A stretch of DNA of 64,000 bases from Atherinomorus stipes (Eukaryota; Chordata; Actinopteri; Atheriniformes; Atherinidae). The notes under the pieces were generated by a model. That model did not search any database, had not been told where the DNA came from, and saw only the letters and a list, made by a program, of their open reading frames with translations. The stretch is from NCBI GenBank assembly GCA_023101725.1, contig JALJCO010010201.1:62001-126000 (forward strand). The letters are read 5' to 3'. This document shows positions 25,538-38,098 of the stretch, in pieces (position 1 is the stretch's first letter; each line of letters opens with the position of its first letter). Made by a program: the position numbers and the translations under genes.

Positions 25538-27036
25538 TGGCCCTCATTTATCAAACGATCGTAGAAATGGTCGCACATTTGATCGTAAAAATGGTCGTAC
25601 GATTGGACCCACGTGTGATTTATTAAAACGTTCGTATCGGTCCAATCTCGTCGTACGAACAAAAGAGTCTTGATAAATTCCAAAGCTGAAATCCATCGTC
25701 ATTTAAATGTCACGCCCACGGTTACGCCCTTAAAATGATAATGATGAGGCTTCACCCAGCGAGGTTGAACCAGGCGAGGAGAGATTCTGCCAAAAAAGAA
25801 ACTTTTGGGGGGGATCAAGACAGAATTTTCGTTTGTGAGGGGGGAAAGATTAAAGAGGTGCTGTTTGGCAGCTTAAAAACCGGAGTCAGAGACGTGCAGA
25901 AAAACGCTGCACGGAAGAGGATCAGTCAGCCTCACCGGTGTGAACGACTCCGGCTGAGATATTAATAAAAGTCTCAATCAAGGCCTGGATTATATGGTTT
26001 ATTCGTTTTATTAGTTGTGAAATTTAATAATAGCCCACATCCGATGGCAGCGTCACAATTCTTTAGTCAATGGGTCAAGAAAAAGTGGTCCAATATGAAA
26101 CATACCACCAAAAGATGTTTCACCGCCCCCCCTCCATGCGCTCTAACAGGTGACAGGTGGATGCCGGTGATGTGCCGTATTCTGCACCCCCCGCATGAAA
26201 TGCACCCCCTCAGGGACAGAAAAATGATAACTTGCATTTGCAAAACTAAGGGACAGTCTACTGACTCAGCACAACTTTAACGTATAGATTAGTTATTAGA
26301 AATGACGGCTCAGCTGCGGTCTCCTCCATTTAGCCCAGTGGGGGCTGCAGGGCGGCTGCCGGCGCATCTTCTCCTCTGACTGCGTATCAAAACTCTCCAG
26401 CGGTCCGAGCGATGTGCAGCACTGCACAGGACAGGAGTGTTGTAGATTTTCTCAGAGTCTAAAAGCAGCGTTTCATCCCGCCGGGTCCGAGTCGGACCGT
26501 CCGGCACCCACCTGCCTTCCTGCAGCCCGAAGCAGCTCCAGCTGGGCACCTGCGCGTGTATGCGCAATGATGCCTACCTGCGCTCCTATGTGCAGGTTTA
26601 CCAGCGGGGTGAGGAGATGCACGAAGAGTGAAAAGCACTTGTCTCCTAGAACTATATGTTAATAATTTTAATAATTTGTTGAGATAAACGGAGGAATTAA
26701 ATTCAGTCGCAGCTATTTTTGCAATTTAGGGAATAGGCTACGTTCTACATTCCCTTTTTCCTTTTCCTTTTTCTTTACAAATGGGTTCATTCTTCGTGCT
26801 GATATGTGAATACTTATGTTTAAATGACAGCTTGCGGTTTGGTTAATAAATATTTTCATGTTCTGCTGCGCTGCTGCAAACCCTCACTGACTCAAACTTG
26901 CGTACACGAACTCAGAGCTGTCGTGAGATTTGATCGTATCCTACGCTCACGTTCAAATTGATAAATGCCGAGTCTTGCGTGGAAATGGTCGTACGCACAG
27001 ATTTTCGTCGTACGATCGTTTGATAAATGAGGGCCA
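25538..27036 (+). mobile_element. Harbinger-like DNA transposon remnant with perfect 26-bp ends
   Basis: The terminal inverted repeats at 25538-25563 and 27011-27036 are exact over 26 bp (TGGCCCTCATTTATCAAACG...). Subterminal copies of GGTCGTACG lie at both ends. The interior holds an open frame at 25735-25965 that resembles part of a Myb/SANT-like protein of PIF/Harbinger elements. I see no clear target duplication: the flanks are ..GACAC and TAAAG... Base composition is more CG-rich than the surrounding intron. The superfamily call is tentative. Confidence 0.75.
25735..25965 (+). pseudogene. Myb/SANT-like fragment inside the Harbinger-like element
   Basis: This is a 76-codon frame. Its centre reads GKIKEVLFGSLKTGVRDVQK, followed by NAARKRI, and resembles the pattern (V)EKRK.VLFG.L.TGV.N..K...W..I of Myb/SANT-like DNA-binding domains that accompany PIF/Harbinger transposases. 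The tryptophan expected after NAA is R here, and the sequence loses similarity after KRIS, so it looks decayed. The match is from memory of the family pattern. It could be chance in a GC-rich frame. Confidence 0.45.
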
Positions 27037-27891
27037 TAAAGAGCAAGGGCGAGTGAAACAGAAAAAGTGATAAACCACCAGAGGAGAGGAAGAAGACAAA
27101 AAGGAGGAGAAAGAGCTGTCCACGAAGAGTTCTACCCTCCATCCACAAAGGCAACATTCAATTATGCGCCTCTAAGCAGCACAGCCTTGTCCACACATGA
27201 TATAGCAATACTGAAAGGTCAATCTTGTTACCTAAAAACAGCTACACATTATAGGAGTTCTGATGTTTTTTGGGAATGCCAAAGACTAACAATATAGAGC
27301 ATTTTTCCAATAGTTTTAATTGATGTACCACAGCAGGGTACTATGTGTATATGTGTATGTACTGTATAGCACTATGCTTCCACTCCCTGCAGGCACAGCG
27401 GGTGCGCCTTTCTCCTCTCTGCTCCCTGCAACTTTTACAGTGATAACACGACTGAAAATCCAAATGCCTAACCAACTGTCCAGTTTGTGTTCGAGGCAAA
27501 AACAGAAAGCCAGCAGAGAGGAAAGCCAATGTGCACCACAGAGAAACAAAGAAATCTATCATTGTGCTCTTAATAACAAGAAAATGTGTGTTACAGACAA
27601 GAAAGCTTTTGTCATTAGAAACTATGAATAAATTAAAACAATATTTTCTGGCTTGATTTGTTTAATCTGCTCACTTTATGTGCCAAACTCATGCATCACA
27701 TATACTTGCAAAATTATTCAACTTTAATTTGTAGGTTGCTAAGGCCTGTTACACCCAAGCACTTGTCTGAGGGAGAAACATGATCCAACTGGATTTTATC
27801 TGAAAATTGATTCTTTAACCTCAATAGTTGATATTTGTGTACAAGCGTTTGAATCTTCATGCACATCCCGTCGAACACAGACACTTTAGGG

Positions 27892-28407
27892 TAGGGCTGG
27901 GCGCTAAACCGAAAATTTACAGACATTGGAATTCACAGAGATAACCGACGTAATTTTTTCCCACGTTGGTATGTTCAGTGCTATGGCCCCTTTAAAACGA
28001 CCTGGGCGCGGCAGGCTGGTTTTAGTCATTTAATTTATTTTAGAAACTAGAAGGTGTTAAATGATGATGTCTACACAAGTAATTTGGCCTTACAGTTCCT
28101 CTGTTTTTGCATTTCATTTGGGTATGCAAAATAGGTGAGGATTACTTAAAAAGGTGGGAGTTAAGAGGTTAAGAAAGCCGGCAGTGGAATTGCCAGCAGT
28201 GGAATTGCTGCACCGGACATTTTTGTTCTCTCAAACTTGCCGTAGTTTCTTGTAACGTGACATTCCTGCACTGGAGCTTCATGTTTTTCATCATATTGCA
28301 ATATATTGCAGTGTCACAATATTGCAAAAGTGTATCATATCGTGATTTGTGACCCATGTACCGTGATACATATTGAATTGTGAAGTCTTTGCTAATACCC
28401 ACCCCTA
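27892..28407. mobile_element. hAT-like MITE (TAGGGCTGGG ends)
   Basis: The ends TAGGGCTGGGCGCTA and inverted TAGGGGTGGGTATTA match imperfectly. Inside are CACAATATTGCA and GTATCATATCGTGA segments common in such elements. I see no clear 8-bp duplication, so the limits are estimates. Confidence 0.6.
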
Positions 28408-28428
28408 AGTGTTACTCCATACCATCTA

Positions 28429-29069
28429 TTAAACCCAGAGTTGGTAATCCTGTTCAGGAACCCTTTTTGTTACACTGGGTGAAATGGTCCTTCCATCCTG
28501 ACAGTATCAATCAATCATGTATTCATAAAAAGGAAGGAAAAAAGTCAGACCTCTGTGAGAGCTGCAGGTCTGTTAAAAACTCTGACCAACCCCTGCCATT
28601 TGCGCCAAAAAGCAGGAATTGGTCATTTTCACCGTATAGAAAGAACAAATTGATGACTTTATGTCTCGTCTTTGTCCCTCCCCTCTCCTTGTACCCATGT
28701 GAACCACTCTGTGCACCGTTCACTGTAAACAAATATAGCTAACAGACAGTAACTGCTGCTGCGCCAAAAAACCCTAAACAAAACAAAATAATGGATAAGG
28801 ATCAGGTCTTGGAGGCGTTGATGTTTGCAGTGCGGACTTATTACACTGCAGAAGGAGTTGGAGGTGAGTGATAAGGCTTTTAGAAACATGTTTCATCAGC
28901 TGTTCACAAGCAAGCTAACAAGTTATCCACTCAGCTGTTATCGGTTAACCTGCTCGCAAAATATCGGCGCACACGCCCCTGCACTCTGAAGGCGTGGTTT
29001 CGGGTGGTGTGTGTTTTTTAAATGCAGTTTGCTCAAACCATTTTCCAACATTGCCAACCTTAGCTTTAA
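28429..29069. mobile_element. TTAA-flanked MITE, full copy
   Basis: The left end TTAAACCCAGAGTTGGTAAT and the inverted right end TTAAAGCTAAGGTTGGCAAT are similar inverted repeats, and both include TTAA. Its first 230 bases recur at 45919-46148. No coding capacity. Confidence 0.7.
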
Positions 29070-29347
29070 CACAGTATCCAAACAATTACATGAAATAAAC
29101 TTATACTGAATGCAGGAGATGTCAGGTCACCATATCACAAAGTTTGAACCCTAAATAAGGGCTAATTCTTTATATTAACCAGCGCATCAAAATTAAAAAT
29201 TTTGAATGTTAATGTTGAATTATTGTCGTAGACAAAGATGCTGGAGAGAGAAAAAAAAGAGAAAAGAAAGAAAAAATCTGTACATCATGTATGTATGACA
29301 TTAATCAACATAACATCAGCTGTACCTGTAAGTCTAGCCCTCGATGG

Positions 29348-29562
29348 CAGGGGTGTCAAACTTGGATCCTTAAAGGCCGCTACTCTTCAAGTTTTTGTTG
29401 TTTCCTTGCTCCAACACACCTGATTCAAATCAAATGGAGCCAACAACTTGTTGTCACCTTCCTCACAATGACATATTACTATCAAGTCAAGTGTGGTGGA
29501 GCAGGGAAACAACAAAATCCTGCAGGATGGTGGCCTCTAAGGACTGGAACTTGACAGCTGTG
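29348..29562. mobile_element. Small hAT-like MITE (CAGGGGTGTCAAACTT)
   Basis: The ends CAGGGGTGTCAAACTTGG and inverted CACAGCTGTCAAGTTCCA are inverted repeats. CTCCAACACACCTGATTCAA is a phrase I recall from widespread vertebrate hAT MITEs. About 215 bp. Confidence 0.65.
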
Positions 29563-30773
29563 CTGTGTGGTAATGATGCAGCATTGAGCACAAAGGTAGA
29601 CTGTCTGCATTTTCTATCCATCTTCTTCTATTCAGTCATTTTGCCAATCTCAAATTGACAATTTACAAGTTCTCAGGGTGATTCTACAATCTGCCGAGCT
29701 ATCAAACTGAAAACTGATTAAAGTAATAAAGAAATTAAAAGCTCGATTTTCGCTGAGTTTGGTTCATTACTTTCCTGAGGTCTAGGTTTTTACTGCAGCC
29801 CGGTTCAGTACTGGTATTGTATATCTTGCCTGGCATCATTTCATAGTCAAACCACAGCTTGACAAGTCAAATACAAACATACATGACATCTCTTTTGTTT
29901 CCCCCCACTTGGTAAAAAATTAAGCCACTACGCCCAGTGAAAGTTCTACAAATTCAGTTTGATGCAGTTTCAGAATCCCCCCAAAAAGAGACACGAATAC
30001 ATAACTTCTCACAGCATGGAGTCAGACACTGTTCCAGTGTCTTCAAGCTGGATTTCAACACTTCACACTCCAACGTGAGTGACTGAAATGCACATGAAAA
30101 AGTGTTTACTAAGCCAGAGAACACATATGGTTAGGAAGCTGCCGGAGAGGAAAAACCCTGCCTCGTTTCTCTCTGTAGACAGTTTCAAAGGCTGTCAGTT
30201 TAACCGTCTCATCTGCATATGAGACCATAAAGAGAGAAAAAAAATCCAGTTGCTTCGTTAATTGCTAGGAATGAATTTCACTTGCTCATCTAAATATGGA
30301 CAATTATTTCTAAATGTGTTAGCTTTTATTTCAAAAAGTTTAACCAAGAGCAAAAAATAAAAATGACATTTCACAACTTCATATCCCTCAGAACAGAAAA
30401 CACCCAAACTCATTAAAATAAAAATCAGGAAAAACCTGAAACTTTGTTCTGCTGTAACGAGGCTGGGAAAACAGAAAACTTGGCAAAGTTACCTTAAAAA
30501 AAAAAAAAAAAAAAAAAATCAGTCTTTGAAAATATCAGAACAAGGGGAATGCCATTTTTGCCCATCTCTTTTCAGCCAAGTCTACACCATAAAAGATGAT
30601 ACAGTTCTGATTTACTGTGCTGCCCAGACAGGCTCCATACAACAGGCTCCAATCCCTCTGCGTGTGTCTGAGCAGTGAGGCGGGACTGTTTATATTCAAA
30701 TAATCTTGCTGTGCTTTCTGAAATGCAAGATCGGTAAGGGTTGCTTTAAACTAGAATAGCACTTAGAGAGCGC

Positions 30774-31120
30774 AAACCTCCGCCAAGCAGTTCACTGCTG
30801 CTCATAAGTTTCATTTCTGCATCCTGACATCATGTGCTCAGTCCCCCTGCTGCACACTTCTGCCACAAGGGGGCACTCATTGCCTCATCAACAGCCTTTC
30901 CAACATGGCCCATCTCACTATGATAAAGAATCCTTCAAAATATTCCTGGATCCAGAAGGTGATCCCGATCACCATCAAAAAGTAATGGCTTCGTCCTTCC
31001 GCTTGAGGCACAAGGATGGTGAAAATTTCACATCAATCCGTCCAGTATTTTCTCCGTAAAGTTGCTGACAGGCGGACAAACCAACGCTTCCGAAAACATG
31101 ACCTCCTTGGTGGAGGTAAT
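30774..31120. repeat. Dispersed repeat with CCTCCGCCAAG ends
   Basis: The left ACCTCCGCCAAG and right CTTGGTGGAGGT are inverted with one mismatch. TCCGTCCAGTATTTTCTCCG and the CAGGCGGACAAACCAACGC context are familiar from a fish dispersed repeat. Class not assigned. Confidence 0.5.
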
Positions 31121-31391
31121 CTATTCAGACTTGTACAGAATTATTTTAATATACTTTTACTTTGCCTATTTCATTTCACATTACTCCCCCCCCCCCCCCC
31201 CAAAAAAGAAAAAAATAATTTCCTTGTACATTGCTTTTGGTTTTATCACTTAAAAAAGGCTTTTAAAAAAAAGGTATTTTTTCAATTAATTATATAATAA
31301 TTTTTTCCAGTAGTCTATGGAATAAATTTTCCCATCCTACAGAAGAAACACTGACAACATGCAAAAGTTAAAACCTGTAGACCTATTTTTT

Positions 31392-31894
31392 TTAAAGGGA
31401 CATTGTGTAACATTTTTTGTTGTTTTCTGGCCAAAATCATTAATTTATATGTGTATTATCATTAGTGTATTTTGACTTCTGCTAATTATCAGAATTAGTT
31501 ATCTCGCCTCCACGCGTTTGTAATCCATGGCCGCGATTTAATATTGCTTGGCCATAGGATAACATCAATACCACGCATTTGTAATGCAAACCACAAGTTT
31601 GTTGGTTTGTCCTGCTGATGTCATCAGAGGGGCTAAAATTAGCCTATGGCTTTTTTTTTTTTATTTGGTTTTGTTCAACAGTATTGCTCGTTACTGTAAC
31701 TGCAACACTGCTCACTAATGATGTGATAGTTTGCAGTTTTTATGAAGTATTGAGTTACATGTTTATTCACTGATGTTGAGGCTTTTTGACACACAGCAGC
31801 TACTGTTGATACAAGAGGCATTTAAAAAAGTGAGAGGTGAGAGTGCATTATTTGTTTTAATTTGATCAATGATTTCAGTTCAATGTCCCTTTAC
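31392..31894. mobile_element. MITE with TAAAGGGACATTG ends
   Basis: The left TTTAAAGGGACATTGTG and the right CAATGTCCCTTTAC are inverted repeats of about 14 bp with TTAA/TTAC flanks, so it is probably a TTAA-target element. It ends only about 15 bp before the next MITE. Confidence 0.6.
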
Positions 31895-31909
31895 CTCTCT
31901 CCTTGAGAG

Positions 31910-32279
31910 TTAAAGGAATAGTACACCCACAGAATTATATAACTTTTTTCCACTTACCCTCATGGTGAACAAGACTCTGGAGCACTTTTTTAATATCTCA
32001 AATGCAGCCGGCGATCAGGAAGGCTTCTCGTTTTCACCCAACTTTCATATAATGGAGTTCGATTGTGCCCGAGCCAAAAAGGTCCATAAAAGTCCACAAA
32101 AACTTGTCAATATTCCCCCATACTGCTCGTCCAATGTAATCCAAGTGTCCTGAGTGGTTAGCGTCCATAATTTACTCGAAACAACATCATTTACTATATT
32201 TTTAGAGCCTAAACAGTCGTACATCCACTGTAAGTGGAAAATAAAGTGACATCATTCTGTGGGTGTGCTATTCCTTTAA
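31910..32279. mobile_element. TTAA MITE (AAAGGAATAGTACACCC), full copy
   Basis: The terminal repeats TTAAAGGAATAGTACACCCA and inverted TTAAAGGAATAGCACACCCA differ at one position, with TTAA at both ends. 370 bp, no coding capacity. A second, truncated copy is at 63232. Confidence 0.85.
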
Positions 32280-32965
32280 GCTCATTCAACTGGTCACACA
32301 AAATGAGCCAAAGGGTTCAAGTCCTTAATTAGCTGTTCAAAACTGTATGGTACGTTAATGAACGCTAATTACAACACTGCTTCGATGTTCTTTCATCTTT
32401 TCATTCATGTCCCTTTCTTGGCACAATTCATCTTGTATTTACTTCTTTTCCCTTCATCTGTCTCTGTACTCACCTCATCATTCTGCAGAGTTGAACATCT
32501 TACATGGATGTACTCTCCTCTCTTCAGTCTTACTGTGCTAACAGTGCTGCAGCAGTACCCTCATGCACCACATACAATATGAGATGATGCCTTTGTACAC
32601 TGCACAGATTGATTTGTATTATTCTGAAGAGTCTTAGAGCTGAAAACTACAATATGATGTTATGCATTAGCCTTGTCAGCCATACATTTGTAACAGGAGT
32701 CTGGCTGACAGTACAGTCTGTGGCAGCATGACTCCAGGCAGACCAGCGGCCTACTGACAGCTGTTTCCTAATGATCTCCCTACAGAGATTCCATGTTCGA
32801 CGAAGCAAAGCCTCGACAGGGATGGCTAACTCTCTGCTAAATGGCAGCCATCTTGTGATTAGTAGACGCTGATCATATCTTAGAGATAGGCTGGGATCTA
32901 CGACATGTTCCCTAAGACTCCTTACGAGAACATCAGTCATGTTATTCACTTGTTTTACTTCCAAT

Positions 32966-34239
32966 TAGGGCTGGGCGATAACTCGATAACGATATATATC
33001 TATCGAAAAGGCTTGTGATAGATTAAAAAAGAGCCTTAAGAAGTTTAATAGAAAAAAAGTCTCCCTTTGTTTTTCATTCCATTCAGCCTATTATGTAGCT
33101 AACTACTACAGTCATTACTCCCTCCTAACCAATCACAAACGTAGACTCATGCACGCTCTGTCTCCGAGTCCCACGCCCTCTCAAACCACAACACAAGCAC
33201 GTGAGGAAGCGCGGCTCTGCATGGACAGAGGAGGAAATCGCCCCAGGAAAAGTCCCATTTCTCCTTCACTGACTGGCGGCTGCCGCGGCTGTATCATCAT
33301 CATCACCTTCAGAATGCCGAGGATTAAATGATTTAACACAAAAACGTCAACATTTCTGAACTGTCGCTGCCGCAGCAGGTGATGATGCCATCTGCTGTGC
33401 ATGTTAACATAGGCAGAGCAACGGGGGGGAGCGCAGCATTGGTGTGCAGTCCGAGGGGGAAAAGGTAACAGCTGATAAATTAGCTTTGATTTTACAAGTT
33501 GAATAGACATTCCAATAAATATATTGATCAAGGTTCTGATCACAATGTGGCTTTCAGGGGAGCCTTTTTTTGAGGTCTGTGGCAACTTTGCAAGTCACGT
33601 GCAATGCCCATATAGTATTAGTGCATGATACAATCAGAAAGATAACACATGAACTAATCATTAACATTAAATAAAATAACATTAAATAAAAATCTGAATT
33701 CGGCATCATCTCACAGAGGGAAGCTGGTTTCCAGCATGTAAATGTTACAGTGGTGAGTTAGAGCCACCAAAACCCACTTTATCCTTATTTATAAAGTTTT
33801 TGGTTACTTTATACCTCAAGTTTAAGTTTCCATCATCTATTGTCCAGAAACAAACAAAAGGTATTATTGGTGCTAAAATATATCTTTTATTTGTCATGAC
33901 ATTGAGAAAATGTCCATTTTGCTTCTGTTCTCCCGTTAAACTTGAAAGCTTTAAGATTTTAGCTTTAGAATTAAGATTTTTTATAATTCATTTAGAGTTG
34001 TTTGTGTACCTATTTTTATATAACACAGCTGTGTAATGTTACATGTCACATTCAACTTTGACATAAAATAAACATTTGAATAAAATTAATCCTCTGATAT
34101 CTTTAAACCTCCCTTAAGAGAAACAGGGAAGTTTTAAGATTGTCAAAAATAAAGATTTGTTTTATATTGGGATATATATTTATAAACACTATGGAAAAAA
34201 TTATTGTGATAGAACTTTTTCCCATATCGCCCAGCTCCA
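32966..34239. mobile_element. hAT-like element (TAGGGCTGGGCGATA)
   Basis: The left end TAGGGCTGGGCGATAACT and the inverted right end TGGAGCTGGGCGATATGG are similar. The interior CCAATCACAAACG and CTACAGTCA segment is shared, inverted, with the partial copy at 41443-42230. Its internal frames show no transposase. Confidence 0.7.
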
Positions 34240-35212
34240 ATCCATGACCAGCAGTGGCAACCATGTTGGTCATTTAACCACTCAGAGGACTGTCTAGGTG
34301 GAACAGTGCTTAATATTTGCAGGCAATGGGAATTAGATGATTAGAAGTTTCTATGACAACACTTCAAGAGTTTGCTTCAACTAGTTGCCCATCAGCTGGA
34401 TGGAAACCCAGCTACTGTTAGAGGAAACAACTAAAAAAAAGAACCGTTCATATCTTTGCTAGTTTGAAGAGTTGGCCTTTTACATCTTAGAACTTGAGAC
34501 CAATTTCATACTTCAACACATGAAAATAACAACTTAATAGTAGATTAAAAAGATAAACACTCAAAATACCAAAATAACACATTTAAAATTCCTCTTTTCA
34601 AAGCTTTATGCTTTAGCTCTAAGGGTTCTCTGAATTCTAAATTTATCCATGGTATTCAGAGCTGCCCCGGATGGCACAGGTAGAGTGAGCGAAAGTCAGA
34701 AAATTGAGTAATTTAAAAGACAGTAAAGAGGAAGACTGGAGAGGATGGAAGCAGAGAAAAACACAGAGACCCTGGGTGCCCGTGGAAATGGCAGTTAAGG
34801 TCGGCGGAGGGAGTGTTTGGGCACGAGTCGAAGCAGAACAGTTGCTTTATGAGAGCAGCAAAGTGCTGCAGGGCTTCGGGGAATACCCTCCACTAAGCAA
34901 AGCAGAAACACAGACTCGCAAACACATACACACACACAGAGTAAAAGACACTCTTAGTAAAAAAATAAACAGATCTGTGCACGCTCAAGCACACAGTATT
35001 AAAAATAAACATGCGCATGGGTATGAAAATAAACACAGGATGAAGATGGCAACCAAAACAAACATATACAATGTGCACTCACAAACCAAGGAAGGTAGAA
35101 AACTGGAAGATTGGACAACAACAAAAAAGTTGCAGATAAAAAAGGGTGCAGTGAAACTGTTTGAACCACTTATCAGGTGAAATGATCTTTACGATAATCT
35201 TTCCCCTCTCAC

Positions 35213-35933
35213 CTTGACAAGATCCACTGATTTCCTCAAATCCTGGTTTGCAGACGCATTTCCCAATGGGCACCAGCCACTCCCCCTCAGTGCTGCAATG
35301 CATTCGGGGAGGCTCATATAAGGGCAGGGAGTTATTGACGCAGTGGCCCACGACTTCCACAAGCTGCGACGCCTCCGATCCCGGGATGGTGTCAGGAAAC
35401 TCGGCCAGGCTCTTCACCAAGAACGGGCAGCGTTTGTAGAAAACCCGCACCGACACCAACGCGATGCAGGCCCCTAAATCCTGAAATGCCAAGAAGAAGC
35501 CTTTCCTGGTCAAAGGACCTAAATCACGGACTTCGGTGTTTAGCTTCATCACGCGGTCCCCCAGGTCCAGCTCGGTGAAGCTCTCATCGGCCGCTATGGT
35601 GTCGATTTTGATGTATCTGCTCTCCTTCATTGCTCTATCTTCCTCCTCTGTCATGCCAACATCATCTCTCATCTCTCCATCCACCATTTCCTCCTCATCA
35701 CCGTCCGTTTCGTAGTAATACATGTTAAAAGTCTCCTTGCAGGTCCCGACCCCTCCAGGCAGACTGTTGCAGTCTCTCAGTGTGAACTTGAGCTCAATGT
35801 ATACTCGCTGGGCGCCCTCAGTCAGAATCCAGTTGGTGTGGAGCCAGTTGTTCTGGTTCTGCTCCATCACACGACACACTTGGTAGGTGTGGATGGGGGC
35901 GTAGTCCTCGTCAACTTCCCCGATTTCCTCCCA
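35213..35933 (-). CDS. epha6: epha6 exon 3: ephrin ligand-binding domain
   Basis: The exon encodes residues 56-295, most of the globular ephrin-binding domain and the start of the cysteine-rich (sushi-like) region. Family motifs in order are THTYQVC-like [102 protein letters not shown] and [23 protein letters not shown] gives one N-glycosylation site. The acceptor is TGCCTCAG|TGGGAG and the donor TCAAG|GTGAGA (phase 1). At 721 bp it is longer than the roughly 660-680 bp I recall for this exon. The excess is an acidic stretch, residues 132-159, between the YYYET and YIKID motifs, where Eph-A and Eph-B receptors differ in loop length. No frameshift or stop is seen. Confidence 0.97.
35622..35705 (-). 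other. Acidic insertion in the ligand-binding domain (H-I loop region)
   Basis: Residues 132-159 carry 14 Asp/Glu against 3 Arg/Lys in 28 positions (runs DEEE, EEED). They lie between conserved NMYYYET and [13 protein letters not shown]. Remembered EPHA5/A6 proteins have about 18 fewer residues here. The stretch keeps the frame and is purine-rich on the coding strand (GAGGAGGAAAT, GAGGAGGAAG), which fits expansion of GAN-type codons. The loop is assigned from recalled Eph structures, not from an alignment. Confidence 0.75.
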
Positions 35934-38060
35934 CTGAGGCAGACAGAAGGTAAGAGTTAGATTATCAGATACAGTCTGACTTTTAAGAAATATTGAGAAA
36001 GGTTTCTGTGACAAAATGGGCAATTCAAAAAAAGAAAAAAAAAGACTTTTGGAAAAGCCTGTTTAGATCTTTCATACTAAAAGTCTTTGCAAGTGCAACA
36101 CTTGAGAATGGATGTGAAATGTAATTTTTACATAATTATAATCAATATACTGCAAATCGACTAATCCATCTTTTGCTTCTAAGTTTTATTTTTCTTCGTT
36201 GGCCTCTTTTTGGTAAATGAACTACACAATATCAGCAATGCAGTTATTTGAACCTTTTAAAACCCTAATTAGGGGACTTTGGGAAAAGATGGTGCCAAAA
36301 TGACCATTTCTGACACCTCACCTGGGCCATCTGTACTAAATCCACTCTTCCTCTTGCCTTTGGGGACACGATGCCCACATATTATATTGTAATCTGATAG
36401 CAGTTTAGAGCCAAAGCTGCATCATACCAAAAGGGATGTTCATATTCATCCTGTAAAGCACTCTTTTTAAGGCAAGCATGAAATTTTTTTCATTTGTGCA
36501 ATGTACCTTACAGATATATTCTTCACTTTTTAACACATATACTGACATTTTAACATCTTAGCAAATCTTGCAAGTACTCACTTTACTATGACGGAAAAGC
36601 ATTCAAATGAAAATAAAAACTGAGATATATCAAATTGACATACATCCCAACACCCCTGCTTTCTGTCTCTTACTGCTTACTATACTGTCGTAAATGCCAT
36701 GATTACAGAGTGGCCACAAATACTTTCTCCTAATTTACTCTTTTGTCAGAATTTTGTCACTATCAAATTCATGTTGACCAGCATGGTTATTTTGACTAGA
36801 TGTTCTATATTATGGCCACTCAATTAGATAGACTGACGAAATGCATGACTACATTTGAGAGCATAAGCATGCATGTAGTATTCGTATGAATATCAAGTCC
36901 GTGCCAGGCGAAAATTTCAAATGAAACTTACATTCAGGGTTGAAAACCGTGGAAATGCAGTATAAATGAGCAACAAATGAGCAATGCCTTCTTTGAAAGG
37001 CTCAAAGGTGGTGAGGAAATTAAAAAAAAATACTGTGCAATGCATGTGTGTGTGTAGGGGGATATAGATAGAATAATCTTCATCCCTTCCACCTCATTTC
37101 CTCCAACTGCAGCAGCAAGAGAAGAATAAGATGGTGTTAAAGGGTATGTATAAATTTACCATGAAGGAGGGGTGGAGCTCTTTAAGGCAAGAAGAAGAAA
37201 TAAAGTGCGCTGATAATTGTGTTAATCTGTATGACCATACCTCCAAAACTCTTGTGTGTATGCGAATCCGTTCCTGCCCATGTGTGCATATATGTAAATT
37301 ATTCTGTCAGCAAAAAAGTGTGTGTGTGGATCTGCATCCATGCCTGTGCGTCTTAGACAGCAGCATTAATTCCCACTGTGGGTCTCCTGGGATGTGGCTA
37401 TTATCTGCATCACTAGCACTCTCCCATGGCTAATACAGCCGCTTCATCATGTCACCGTAATATGGCCAGAGGGACCAGACTATGATCTTGTGTTATAGCT
37501 TAATAGCCCATATTAATCAATCCTTGCTGAAGCAGTTGTGTACAACCTTCTGTCTTTGTCTTTTCTCTCTCTTCTCTGTCTGTTCTCCATCTGTCTGTTT
37601 TTAAGCCTCCTACTTGAGTCTTTTGTATTATGGTTACAATTATTCAGTTACCGAACCATTTCCAAATTAATGTGGGCATTTGCCTATTAAGCATTTGCAT
37701 GCTGCTAAATGGACAACATCCAAATGCCAAACTGTGTATGTAGATGTCTTTACACTCATGTGCTTTTATCTTTGTGAGGAAAAAGTGTACTTTTCAGATT
37801 AGTGAGGCCCTTTTGATCATAACGTAAACTATTAGCCATTTCAGATTTAACACTTACAGTTTCAGCTCACGTTAAAATAGCTTCAATGCAATGGTATTAA
37901 CAAAGGTCCTCACAAGTACAGACATGATCTCTATGTGCTGGTGTGTGTCTGAGCCCACCATTTCTCCTAGACTTCAGCCCAGTCAGTTCCAGTGTAGACA
38001 TTAAGCCTCTTACTGGTTAGATCACACAGATCTACCAGCCGGTTCTGAGCTTTACACAGC

Positions 38061-38061
<1 letters not shown>

Positions 38062-38098
<37 letters not shown>
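38062..38098. repeat. (CA)n microsatellite
   Basis: About 18 AC units without interruption, in intron 2. Confidence 0.97.

Larger units (their letters stand above)
14310..35212 (-). other. Intron 3 (20.9 kb)
   Basis: The largest intron, between the ligand-binding and cysteine-rich exons. From 14310 to 22600 it is mostly unique AT-rich sequence with A-tracts (15121-15145, 17401-17446) and a hairpin at 17472-17501. From 22636 to 34239 it is a series of DNA transposon remnants, listed separately. The last kilobase before exon 3 shows nothing recognisable. Confidence 0.85.

Noticed and set aside
33181..33585. 134-codon minus-strand frame inside the 32966-34239 hAT-like element
   Set aside because: No similarity to hAT transposase could be seen, so it is probably incidental.
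34704..35180. 158-codon open frame on the plus strand next to exon 3
   Set aside because: Low-complexity, Lys/His/Thr-rich, with no domain or splice context. It overlaps CA-rich intron sequence.
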